A stretch of DNA of 64,000 bases. Origin: Rossellomorea aquimaris. GTDB lineage: Bacteria; Bacillota; Bacilli; Bacillales; Bacillaceae_B. The notes under the pieces were generated by a model. The model searched no databases. It was not told the DNA's origin and saw only the letters and a program-made list of their open reading frames with translations. The translations under genes and the position numbers were made by a program. Location of the stretch: assembly GCF_000935355.1 (NCBI RefSeq), contig NZ_JXZC01000001.1:930001-994000 (forward strand), given 5' to 3'. This document shows positions 26,235-33,899 of this stretch, in pieces (position 1 is the first letter of the stretch; each line of letters begins with the position of its first letter).

Positions 26235-27284
26235 TTATTCGTTTTCGAATTTCTCTATAAAGTTTTGAGTGTAGTACCTTTTGTATACCCCGACACCAAG
26301 ATGAGTGAATTGTTGTTCCAATAGTATCTTTCGATGTCCTTCAGAATTGAGCCAGCCATGAACGGCTTCGGGAGCATCGGTGTACTGGGAAGCAATGTTT
26401 TCCCCTGCTGTTTTGAACATAACGTTTTCACTTTCCAGGCGCTCGGAAAGGTTTCCGAAGGTAGGTGAATCATGTGAGAAATAGTCCTCTTCATACATTT
26501 CCCTACTATGCCCTCTTGCTACCTTTGCCGTTTCTTCATCCCATTTTAAGGTACCTTCCTCAAATTGATGCCTGAGCACATTGGTAATATCGAAGATCTG
26601 CTGTTCACTGGCACTATTCACTTTATCCCATTCATCTTCACTCGGGTCCTCTGCTTCTGCCAATTCCCCTCGATACATCATTTCATATGGATGCATCTCA
26701 ATCAATGTTTGGCTATCCAGAAAGCGGATACTCGTAAGCTTACCGGTGAATTTGTCTAAATAAAGCTGTGCATAAATATCTCCGAGGGATATGAGTAGCC
26801 GTGTATTCAGGTCTTCTTCATTCAGTTCAAATTGATAAGCCCCTGAATCATCATTTACCACGATTTCGGAATCAACAATTGTAAAACGGTATATGTCTTC
26901 CAAGCTTTGCCCCAATTTATAAGGGGACACATCCACTTGATTCCCAATGGCAAACAGCGTAACGACTTTATCATTATTAACGCCCATTTGTATGTACTGC
27001 TTATCCGAAATCGGGTAGATCCACCATTCATAACCATAGGAGCTTGGTTCAACCCGCTCAGGGTCCCCAAAAGCTTCTATTACCTTTTTTGTATCCTTAC
27101 CAATCCAGGTAGATAAACCGGATGTAGGACGTTCACCTGAAGTTTCGATTGATTGGTTCAATTGGTTTTCGTTGTCTTCTTTAAGAGTTTGGGTTTCTGG
27201 TCCTTTTAGAGGTTCATTTTCTTGTTTTTGACCTTGATAAATACCAATAAATAAAATAATGACAAGAATGATCAAAATACGCAA
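26235..27284 (-). CDS. ylbC: YlbC, CAP-domain protein with CAP-associated N-terminal region
   Basis: 349 residues, exported or membrane-tethered through an N-terminal hydrophobic segment (about residues 2-17). The centre is a CAP-associated domain (GKDTKKVIEAFGDPERVEP onward), and the C-terminal 130 residues are a CAP/SCP domain with HSREMYEEDYFSHDSP, AGENIAS and GWLNSEGHRKILL, which hold the conserved His and Glu residues. Role in Bacilli unknown; sporulation has been suggested. The open frame starts at a TTG that is 18 bases from the nearest good ribosome-binding site; a CTG at 27296 is better spaced (see findings). Confidence 0.88.
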   Translation of the reverse strand: MRILIILVIILFIGIYQGQKQENEPLKGPETQTLKEDNENQLNQSIETSGERPTSGLSTWIGKDTKKVIEAFGDPERVEPSSYGYEWWIYPISDKQYIQMGVNNDKVVTLFAIGNQVDVSPYKLGQSLEDIYRFTIVDSEIVVNDDSGAYQFELNEEDLNTRLLISLGDIYAQLYLDKFTGKLTSIRFLDSQTLIEMHPYEMMYRGELAEAEDPSEDEWDKVNSASEQQIFDITNVLRHQFEEGTLKWDEETAKVARGHSREMYEEDYFSHDSPTFGNLSERLESENVMFKTAGENIASQYTDAPEAVHGWLNSEGHRKILLEQQFTHLGVGVYKRYYTQNFIEKFENE

Positions 27285-27466
27285 AACGGTTCTCAGAAAT
27301 TTCCCTCCTCTCTACTTTCTCTATCAAGATATGCTGCATATACTAGAATTATTATACCATTGTTCATGATTCTAAAACTTCAGTCTAGTATAAAGGATAG
27401 CATATTTTCATGCCTTCTAAAACAAATGAATCTCTTTAGGGAAAGGTTTCTGCCTGAAATAAAATA

Positions 27467-27487
27467 GAGATGATCATAGATCATCTC
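27467..27487 (-). terminator. Terminator after ylbB
   Basis: Perfect 9-bp stem (27467-27475 with 27479-27487), 3-base loop, followed on the minus strand by TATTTTATTT. Confidence 0.7.
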
Positions 27488-27497
27488 ATCATCAGGA

Positions 27498-27932
27498 TTA
27501 AAACGGTTTATTTCTGAAATTCGATTCAGATATATTTTCTAACGCAACGTAGGCCTGTCTGCCCAGTGATTCCCTTATAGCAAAATCACCTAAAGAGATC
27601 ATCCCGACCAATCGGTCTCCATCAACAATAGGGAGTCTGCGGATCTGATTCTCGGCCATGATATAAGCCGCTTCTTCCGCTTCGGCTTCAGGTCCTACAG
27701 TTATTAAATGTGTACTCATAATATCCTCTACCTTCGATGAAGCAGGGTGCTTTTCAGCAATACAGCGGAGGACTATATCCCGGTCCGTCATCATTCCAAC
27801 AATCTTCTCACCATCCACGATGGGAATGGATCCTACATTATGTTCCTTCATTTTAAGAGCAACCTCATAAACATTATCCAGTAATGAACAGGTTTCAACA
27901 TCTTTTGTCATTATATCTTTGATTTGTGTCAA
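27498..27932 (-). CDS. ylbB: CBS domain pair protein YlbB
   Basis: 144 residues made almost entirely of two CBS domains (about 5-62 and 70-127): MTKDVETCSLLDNVYEVAL and MSTHLITVGPEAEAEEAAYIM with the later VDGEKIVGMMTDRDIVLR and VDGDRLVGMISLGDFAI strands. CBS pairs sense adenine nucleotides or SAM; the ligand and target here are unknown. Start is a TTG behind AGGAGG at six bases. Confidence 0.9.
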   Translation of the reverse strand: MTQIKDIMTKDVETCSLLDNVYEVALKMKEHNVGSIPIVDGEKIVGMMTDRDIVLRCIAEKHPASSKVEDIMSTHLITVGPEAEAEEAAYIMAENQIRRLPIVDGDRLVGMISLGDFAIRESLGRQAYVALENISESNFRNKPF

Positions 27933-27957
27933 ATTTATCCTCCTCATGTGTTCAGAA

Positions 27958-28167
27958 TTACTTTCTATATTTTTCACTTTCTCCTGAAGGATATTCACCT
28001 TTTATAAAATTGCCATAATCAAATGCTTCAAGACATTGCAAGATAAAGGTTTTTCCACTATTATTAAGAATGAGAAATACCGCATTAGTATCATTGTACA
28101 TACACCGATATAAATGCTTCAACCATACGTACAGCATGAGTGCTTTTAGAGCCATCATGCCAGACAA
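27958..28167 (-). CDS. Possible small protein upstream of ylbB
   Basis: An open frame of 69 codons whose stop lies 26 bases before the ylbB start. Its composition (mixed hydrophobic and charged, one possible amphipathic N-terminal helix) looks protein-like. Against it: there is no purine-rich ribosome-binding site before the ATG, and the divergent ylbA promoter would have to lie inside it. I do not recognise the family. A start further inside, at MYNDTNAVFL, is possible. Confidence 0.3.
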   Translation of the reverse strand: MSGMMALKALMLYVWLKHLYRCMYNDTNAVFLILNNSGKTFILQCLEAFDYGNFIKGEYPSGESEKYRK

Positions 28168-28184
28168 TATAGGAGGGAATTATT

Positions 28185-28544
28185 ATGCGATTTGAAGGAA
28201 CAGAATTTGAAAGCTTAAAAGTGGATTTAAACCGATTAGACGAAATTATGGAATCTCATGGTCTAGTTCGTGCAGGGCAATGGGATTACGAAAGAGTAAC
28301 GTACGATCGCAAATTCGAAATTAGAGAAGGCATTTTCTACTTGCGAATCCAAGGTCTTGCTGTTGAAGGAGATATCGGTAAGCATGACGCAGTTATCCAA
28401 TTAATGACCCCACTATTAGGTAAGCACTATTATCCACATGGTGTAGAATACGGTGAAGGTGAAGAATTCCCTAAACACCTGGTCACTTCTTGTGAAAAAC
28501 TTATTACGGATGTCAAAAAAGAAGCAACGAATTTCGCTTGGTAA
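28185..28544 (+). CDS. ylbA: YugN-like family protein YlbA
   Basis: 119 residues, YugN-like family, unknown function. MRFEGTEFESLKVDLNRLDEIM and WDYERVTYDRKFE are family hallmarks. A TAGGAGGG site precedes the ATG at nine bases. It marks the end of the ylb block next to ctaG, as in B. subtilis, but a permease and an acetyltransferase gene lie between here. Confidence 0.85.
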   Translation: MRFEGTEFESLKVDLNRLDEIMESHGLVRAGQWDYERVTYDRKFEIREGIFYLRIQGLAVEGDIGKHDAVIQLMTPLLGKHYYPHGVEYGEGEEFPKHLVTSCEKLITDVKKEATNFAW

Positions 28545-28555
28545 TAGTTGAATTT

Positions 28556-28587
28556 AAAAAGACTGTCTATCTTCAGACAGTCTTTTT
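28556..28587 (+). terminator. Terminator after ylbA
   Basis: 13-bp stem including flanking A/T (28556-28568 with 28575-28587), 6-base loop, ending in TTTTT. Confidence 0.85.
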
Positions 28588-28759
28588 CTATGTCTTAATT
28601 AGAGTGTGCAATACCTCAATCTCTCCTGTTCAACAATCGATAAACATGCATGTAAACAGAAAAATATCCTTTAAAATTTCATTTTCTTCCTACTGTTCAT
28701 TCTCCCCATTCTCTCATATAATATATAGTAAGAGGTTTTTGTTAGAAAGGGGTACACAA

Positions 28760-29818
28760 TTGTCCAAGTTTTTCACGAAAAAAGTATTAATGATTACGCT
28801 TATCATCTTAATACTTGCTATAGTTGCTTTTTTTATTTTACCTGTTTCCGTTCCCCTCATTACTGCGATTATTACTGCTCTTTTCCTGGAGCCAGCCGTT
28901 AGCTTTATTCAAAAGCGTTTTTCGGCAAAACGTAGAATTGCTGTACTTTCTGTTTTTATACTATTTCTACTTCTTATTAGCGTTTCCTCGTTCTTCGTAA
29001 CTACGAAAGTCGTAGGTGAGGGTATTAAGCTCATAGAAGATGCACCGAAATATGTTAACCAATTAAGCGATATATGGCTTGATTATGAGGATAGGCTATT
29101 GAACGCGACGGAGGATCTTCCTGATGAATTAGTGAAAAGCTTCAGTGAAGACGTTCAAAACTTCCTGAATAGTGGGAAGACGAAGATTCTTAACTCTGTC
29201 AATATTGAAAAGATAAGCGTATTTTTATCTTATATACCCAATTACTTAGTCAGTTTTCTAGTTTACTTAATTGCTCTCTTTCTTTTCATGTTGGATTTAC
29301 CACGCATTAAGAAATCCATTTATGGTCACCTGACAGAAAGAACTGCAGAGAAAGTAGCGTTTATGACTTCCCGGCTCACTTATGTTATTTTTGGATTCTT
29401 TAAAGCTCAATTCCTGGTGAGTATTATCATCTTTATCGTTTCCTTAATTGGATTATTATTTATATCTCCCGATGTTGCAATCGTAATGTCGATTATCATA
29501 TGGGTGATTGACTTCATTCCTTTGATAGGGTCCATCGTCGTTTTGGGCCCCTGGGCTATTTTCCATCTCTTAACAGGAAATATAGCATTAGGAACTCAAC
29601 TTGCTGTTTTAGCTGCCATTCTTCTTATTATTAGAAGAACGGTAGAGCCTAAAGTGATGGGAACCCATATTGGTCTATCCCCGCTTGCTACATTGATCGC
29701 CATGTATCTTGGGCTTAAACTCTTTGGTGTATTGGGCTTTATCATAGGTCCATTACTACTCATTGTTTTTAACTCCGCTAAAGAGGCAGGTATTATAAAA
29801 ACGAATTTCAAGTTATAA
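28760..29818 (+). CDS. AI-2E transporter superfamily permease, sporulation YtvI type
   Basis: 352 residues with about eight membrane segments, DUF20/AI-2E exporter family. B. subtilis YtvI, a sporulation membrane protein, is the nearest type I recognise, but the family also holds general exporters. GTHIGLSPLATLIAMYLGLKLFGVLGFIIGPL (about residues 300-330) is the C-terminal family signature. The real start is the TTG at 28760 behind AAAGGGG; the open frame upstream overlaps the ylbA terminator and is not coding. Substrate unknown. Confidence 0.85.
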   Translation: MSKFFTKKVLMITLIILILAIVAFFILPVSVPLITAIITALFLEPAVSFIQKRFSAKRRIAVLSVFILFLLLISVSSFFVTTKVVGEGIKLIEDAPKYVNQLSDIWLDYEDRLLNATEDLPDELVKSFSEDVQNFLNSGKTKILNSVNIEKISVFLSYIPNYLVSFLVYLIALFLFMLDLPRIKKSIYGHLTERTAEKVAFMTSRLTYVIFGFFKAQFLVSIIIFIVSLIGLLFISPDVAIVMSIIIWVIDFIPLIGSIVVLGPWAIFHLLTGNIALGTQLAVLAAILLIIRRTVEPKVMGTHIGLSPLATLIAMYLGLKLFGVLGFIIGPLLLIVFNSAKEAGIIKTNFKL

Positions 29819-29822
29819 TTTT

Positions 29823-29859
29823 AAGGACAAATCCTGTCGACCAGGATTTGTCCTTTTTT
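29823..29859 (+). terminator. Terminator after the YtvI-like gene
   Basis: Perfect 14-bp stem (29823-29836 with 29842-29855), 5-base loop GTCGA-like centre, and a TTTTTT run. Confidence 0.9.
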
Positions 29860-29924
29860 GAATCACCGATTAAAATTCCTTTGACTATGTTCACATTATT
29901 GTTGATCTGTTAAGTTGGACCTCA

Positions 29925-31076
29925 TTAAAAGAAATCATAAAAAAACGGCTGTTTCCCCTGAGAAAAGGCTTGGAGCTTATGAAGCTCTCCTTGCCCTTGC
30001 CCGCATTGAAGTTTTCCCATTTGCAATAGGGCCTGTGGGGTATGTATTCCAAAAACTAACCCCGTGAAAGCGTTTATATCCATTGAGACCGGATCCTCCA
30101 TCTTTTCTCCCACAATCACTTCATTTTTATTTACAAAAAAGGTATTGGTATTCCATGCGGCTGTCGGATCCGTAATGGAGAGTGACAGTTGATACGAAAA
30201 ATCGATTTCTTTTAAATATTTCTTCAAGAAGTTTTCCACATCGACGATTCTTGCCATGAAGTATGGGTACTTTTCCATCTTAACTGCAGGGTCCCTCAAC
30301 ATATACAGTAATGGTTCACACGGGTTCAAAATAAGTTCTGCCTCTTTCACCATAGAGTCGTGCTGACAAATAAAGTTCCATAATCCAATTCTTGCATCAC
30401 TTGTAAGGGGAACAAATTCTTCAACCTTTATCTTTTCCTTTTTCACTTCATATGTAAGGTATCCGGTTGCCTCAGCTTGTTCGTTATAATATATGGCTAT
30501 CCACAAATCCGTGATGCTTCTTTCCCTCCACCAGTTTTCTGAACGGACGAGCATGCCATTATATTCTTCAGCGTAGCGATTATAAATCGATTCTAATTCA
30601 TTAGGATACGTATCCTTCGTAAATCTTTTAATTTGTCCATTATGAGGCTTTAAAGGGACTAGGTCCTTCTTCTCCAGCTGTGCCTTGTGGAAATACGTAA
30701 ATACCTCCCAACCAAATTTGCGATAGAAATCAATATAAAATGGATGGAGCATGGATAAGACTTGGCCATCTTCCTTCATCTTTTGTAATGAATGGTTCAT
30801 CAATCGACGTACGTACCCCCTCCTCCTAAACTCCGGATAGGTGGCGACTCCTGCAATGCCCCCCATGGGATACACATGTTTACCCATCTGTATTTCCAAA
30901 GGTATCAAATGAAGCTTTGCAGCTAATTTCTCTTCTTCATATATTCCATACACAGTATGGTTCTTAGTCTGTTGAATACGTCTCTCCCTGTCTTCTCTTG
31001 GTACAGTATATTGAAACGCATATTCAGATAACTGTAAAGATTCTTCAAGCTGATTGTGTTCTAACTTAGTGATCAT
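29925..31076 (-). CDS. Eis-like GNAT family N-acetyltransferase
   Basis: 383 residues. Two GNAT-like regions and a C-terminal sterol-carrier-like domain are the layout of the Eis (enhanced intracellular survival) family. The acetyl-CoA-binding segment is AGVATYPEFRRRGYVRRLM (about residues 74-92), followed by FYRKFGWEVF. Eis proteins acetylate amines such as aminoglycosides or peptide lysines; the target here is not known. Acquired relative to the B. subtilis ctaG-ylbA junction. Confidence 0.87.
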   Translation of the reverse strand: MITKLEHNQLEESLQLSEYAFQYTVPREDRERRIQQTKNHTVYGIYEEEKLAAKLHLIPLEIQMGKHVYPMGGIAGVATYPEFRRRGYVRRLMNHSLQKMKEDGQVLSMLHPFYIDFYRKFGWEVFTYFHKAQLEKKDLVPLKPHNGQIKRFTKDTYPNELESIYNRYAEEYNGMLVRSENWWRERSITDLWIAIYYNEQAEATGYLTYEVKKEKIKVEEFVPLTSDARIGLWNFICQHDSMVKEAELILNPCEPLLYMLRDPAVKMEKYPYFMARIVDVENFLKKYLKEIDFSYQLSLSITDPTAAWNTNTFFVNKNEVIVGEKMEDPVSMDINAFTGLVFGIHTPQALLQMGKLQCGQGQGELHKLQAFSQGKQPFFYDFF

Positions 31077-31153
31077 TCTTCATCTGCTCCTTTCTCCTAT
31101 ATTTACATTCGACGAATATCCGTTATCCCCTTTTGAGACCAAGCAAAAAATAA

Positions 31154-31186
31154 AAACCTATTATGCGGTAAACGCATAATAGGTTT
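31154..31186 (-). terminator. Terminator after ctaM
   Basis: Perfect 14-bp stem (31154-31167 with 31173-31186), 5-base loop, TTTTATTTTTT on the minus strand. Confidence 0.9.
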
Positions 31187-31189
31187 AGA

Positions 31190-31651
31190 TTAGTACCCCA
31201 GTATTGCCCTGATGACCGAAGTGGTTTCCCCACCCTTATAAAATACGTATAGAAGGAGGTAAACTGCAACGCCTGTAATCGCTGTGAAGAACCAGATAAG
31301 GCTCGTTATCGGTCCTAGTTTTCGATGCCTTGCTAAACGGTCTTTATAGCCTGTCCACAAACTCATTAAGCCAAACACTGCCCCGGTTGTTGCCAATGTA
31401 ATATGGAAAACCAGGAATATCGTATAATAAATCTTGATGCTATCGGGACCGCCAAAGGACGTATTCCCAACAAAAATCGTTCTGCTCATATAAATGATGA
31501 AAAAGATAAGCGCAAAAACACCTGCAAGTGTCATGGTTTTCTGATGTTGCTCAATCTTTCTCTGTTTAATCTGCCACCATCCAATTGCGACTGTCACTGC
31601 ACTTAATACGATAAAAGTGGTACTAATTGTAGGTAAAATAGGTAAACCCAT
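31190..31651 (-). CDS. ctaM: DUF420 membrane protein CtaM (YozB)
   Basis: 153 residues with four membrane segments (about 8-25, 40-60, 78-100, 118-140). DUF420/YozB family; the Staphylococcus aureus member CtaM is required for a functional aa3-type heme-copper oxidase. Conserved histidines lie at HQKTM, FHITL and RHRKL. Placed last in the cytochrome oxidase cluster, after ctaG, which fits an assembly role. Confidence 0.88.
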   Translation of the reverse strand: MGLPILPTISTTFIVLSAVTVAIGWWQIKQRKIEQHQKTMTLAGVFALIFFIIYMSRTIFVGNTSFGGPDSIKIYYTIFLVFHITLATTGAVFGLMSLWTGYKDRLARHRKLGPITSLIWFFTAITGVAVYLLLYVFYKGGETTSVIRAILGY

Positions 31652-31724
31652 CTCTAATCCTCTCTTTTCTAAAGATACTAAGCTATGTAATTAAAGGAAT
31701 GACGTTTAATCATCCCCTGATTCG

Positions 31725-32630
31725 TTACTGTTCTGTCAACTTGGGATCAATAGGATCATACGAGAGCTTTTCCTGTTTCTCCTGATCTTTACGATACCAT
31801 TGAAAGAACAAGTTGAAGAGCATAACTCCAAATACAATCTCCTGAACAATCTTCATGATCACACCGCCAAGCTGCTGATCATTTTGTGTTGACATATCCG
31901 TAAATAATTCCGGCCCAGTCAACGTCAAGCCTTCAAGAGTAGTAACGGGCACACATAGTGCCAGCGCTTTAAGAAACTCCTGTGGATCATAATAAGGGGC
32001 ATATAAAGGATTCTCGGCAAAAATAATCAAACCGCATGCCGGAGTCAATAAGACTGCACTACCAAGAATATATCCGATACGCTTGAGCCCACTTAGATCA
32101 ATATCGTCATCCACCGGATTCAGTAAAGGCCACCACATGAATAAGGCCAACAAGAATAGAATGATGGTTGCCAAACCGTGAAGAGTAGCATCGGTCCTGA
32201 CATTATCAAACACTAAAGGGATATGATAAATCGAAAAGATGATATTGAAAGATAGTAAAGAGATCAATGGTTTTGTCATAAACTTAAATACTTGCTTAAC
32301 CACCGGTAACTCAACTGCAGCCTTCCAGACCCATTTAGGAATTCCCAATACAAGCAGGGGAGTGACCACTAAATATAGTAACGCCATTTGTGCCATGTGA
32401 GCTGAAAATAAAATTGTGCTCATAATTTCTACCGGCGAACCCTTAATGCCATATAGTAGAACCATTGATAAAATAAAATAAGTGGCTTCTTTGCGGGTCA
32501 GCTTTTTACTTTCTTTAAAGCTGTCTCTCCATTTGATCGTGATTAAGAAATACACGACCGTGATAAATGCTAAAGCCAAGAGAAAAAACGGGCTCCATAA
32601 AGCCATAAAACCAAAAATACCCAAAGGCAT
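31725..32630 (-). CDS. ctaG: Cytochrome c oxidase assembly factor CtaG (caa3 type)
   Basis: 301 residues, seven or so membrane segments. The caa3_CtaG family is needed to form active caa3 oxidase in B. subtilis, presumably in copper insertion. HMAQMALLYLVVTPLLVLGIP and the HGLATIILFLLALFMWWPLLNP segment are typical. It is separated from ctaF by a terminator and by a copy of the dispersed hairpin repeat, so its expression may be uncoupled from ctaCDEF. Confidence 0.93.
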   Translation of the reverse strand: MPLGIFGFMALWSPFFLLALAFITVVYFLITIKWRDSFKESKKLTRKEATYFILSMVLLYGIKGSPVEIMSTILFSAHMAQMALLYLVVTPLLVLGIPKWVWKAAVELPVVKQVFKFMTKPLISLLSFNIIFSIYHIPLVFDNVRTDATLHGLATIILFLLALFMWWPLLNPVDDDIDLSGLKRIGYILGSAVLLTPACGLIIFAENPLYAPYYDPQEFLKALALCVPVTTLEGLTLTGPELFTDMSTQNDQQLGGVIMKIVQEIVFGVMLFNLFFQWYRKDQEKQEKLSYDPIDPKLTEQ

Positions 32631-32715
32631 TTCTTCACCTCATTTCACGTTTCCTATCCCCATTATACTGACAACCCTCCCCCACTTCAATGTAAGGTAA
32701 TGACAAGTTCTTGAC

Positions 32716-32881
32716 AATTAGAAAAGCGGAGGGGCTTTGCCCAGAGGCGACAAGCATAAGTCGGGAATGCCGGAAAGGCGCTTTTTGCCTTTTGGGCATT
32801 CCCGACTTATGACCTCGAGCCTCTAAGCCCCGTAGCTGGACAATGAAAAGCGGAAGCGGCTGGGTAGGCCCGACAAGCATA
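32716..32881. repeat. Dispersed hairpin repeat: one full unit and one half unit, between ctaG and ctaF
   Basis: Same family as the array at 11225-11896. Full unit from 32726, half unit from 32850 (spacing 124). Helices: 32731-32737 with 32825-32831; 32743-32748 with 32819-32824; a continuous 17-bp helix 32755-32771 with 32795-32811; tip 32774-32779 with 32787-32792. The half unit stops after GACAAGCATA, exactly where the array's last unit stops. Relative to the array the outer and central helices have different bases but remain paired. Confidence 0.92.
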
Positions 32882-32898
32882 TCTAGAAATCCACAACC

Positions 32899-32935
32899 AA
32901 AAAAAAGCCAGCCCTCCGGCTGACTTTTTTCTTTA
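32899..32935 (-). terminator. Terminator after ctaF
   Basis: On the minus strand GTCAGCC pairs with GGCTGGC (one G-T pair) around GGAG, followed by eight T. It overlaps the last bases of ctaF and closes the ctaCDEF unit before ctaG. Confidence 0.8.
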
Positions 32936-33265
32936 GATCCATACAATCGTTACAAATGCCAATACTGTGATAAATGCAACAAGTGCACCAGAGTACAGGA
33001 ACAATGCAGGAGCTTCATGACCTTTATGACTCATATGCATGAAGTAATAAAGTTGAAAAATTAGTTGAACGACTGCAAGTAAGAGGATGAAAGGTACAAT
33101 AAAGTACTTATCAAAATCTCCTGCGACTGCAATGAACGCCACTAATGTTAAGAAAATCATTAACATGAAGGATGTAACCTGCATTCTCATGTCTTCTGCA
33201 TTTTTCTTACGACGATATTCGTAATCTACACTTGGGTTACCTGAATTTGATTGTTGATTCGCCAT
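32933..33265 (-). CDS. ctaF: Cytochrome c oxidase subunit IV (CtaF)
   Basis: 110 residues with three membrane segments (about 30-50, 52-75, 82-105), prokaryotic subunit IV (COX4_pro) family. Small stabilising subunit of the caa3 oxidase. FQLYYFMHMSHKGHEAP is the family signature around residue 70. Four bases after ctaE. Confidence 0.93.
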   Translation of the reverse strand: MANQQSNSGNPSVDYEYRRKKNAEDMRMQVTSFMLMIFLTLVAFIAVAGDFDKYFIVPFILLLAVVQLIFQLYYFMHMSHKGHEAPALFLYSGALVAFITVLAFVTIVWI

Positions 33266-33269
33266 CAGT

Positions 33270-33899
33270 TTATCCCACCATTCCCATTAAGTATACTACT
33301 GTAAAGATGAATACCCATACAACGTCGATAAAGTGCCAGTATAGAGAAGCTAAATAGAACTTTGGAGCATTGTAAAGGTTTAAACCGCGTTTAGCGTTAC
33401 GAAGCATTAAGCTTACAATCCATAGAAGACCGAAAGCTACGTGTCCTCCGTGGAATCCAACTAGCGTGTAGAAGGCTGAACCAAATGCACTACTAGTAAA
33501 TGTATGCCCGTATTCATGTACGTAATGATTAAACTCATAAATCTCTAATCCAAGGAAAGCTGCACCTAGAAGAACCGTTACTAACAACCAAGCCTGCATG
33601 CGTTGGAAGTTATAGTTCTTCATATGATACATTGCATAAACACTTGTTAGAGAACTAGTTAAAAGTAACATAGTTGCAATAAATGCAAGTGGTAAATCAA
33701 AGATGTCAGCAGCAAGTGCATGACTGTCACTAGGAACTTTGTCTTTAAGCGCTAAATATGTTGCGAAAAGAGATCCGAAAAGAACCGTTTCTCCACCAAG
33801 GAAAAACCAGAAGCCCATGAACTTGTTTTTCCCCTCAAGGGTCGCCTTTTCAGGGGAGGCTGGCCAGGTCTTTGGCGTGAATTTTTCTTCAGCGTGCAT
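33270..33899 (-). CDS. ctaE: Cytochrome c oxidase subunit III (CtaE)
   Basis: 209 residues, five membrane segments as in prokaryotic subunit III. FWFFLGGETVLFGSLFATY at the N-terminus and GFHGGHVAFGLLW and YWHFIDVVWVFIF near the end carry the conserved His and Glu residues. Its ATG overlaps the ctaD stop in TAATG, so translation is coupled. Confidence 0.96.
   Translation of the reverse strand: MHAEEKFTPKTWPASPEKATLEGKNKFMGFWFFLGGETVLFGSLFATYLALKDKVPSDSHALAADIFDLPLAFIATMLLLTSSLTSVYAMYHMKNYNFQRMQAWLLVTVLLGAAFLGLEIYEFNHYVHEYGHTFTSSAFGSAFYTLVGFHGGHVAFGLLWIVSLMLRNAKRGLNLYNAPKFYLASLYWHFIDVVWVFIFTVVYLMGMVG

Noticed and set aside
28538-28759. N-terminal extension of the YtvI-like permease
   Set aside because: It covers the ylbA terminator; the TTG at 28760 has an AAAGGGG site.
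32635-32946. A 103-codon minus-strand frame across the repeat between ctaG and ctaF
   Set aside because: It is the translation of the hairpin repeat, overlaps the start of the ctaF 3' terminator and has no ribosome-binding site.
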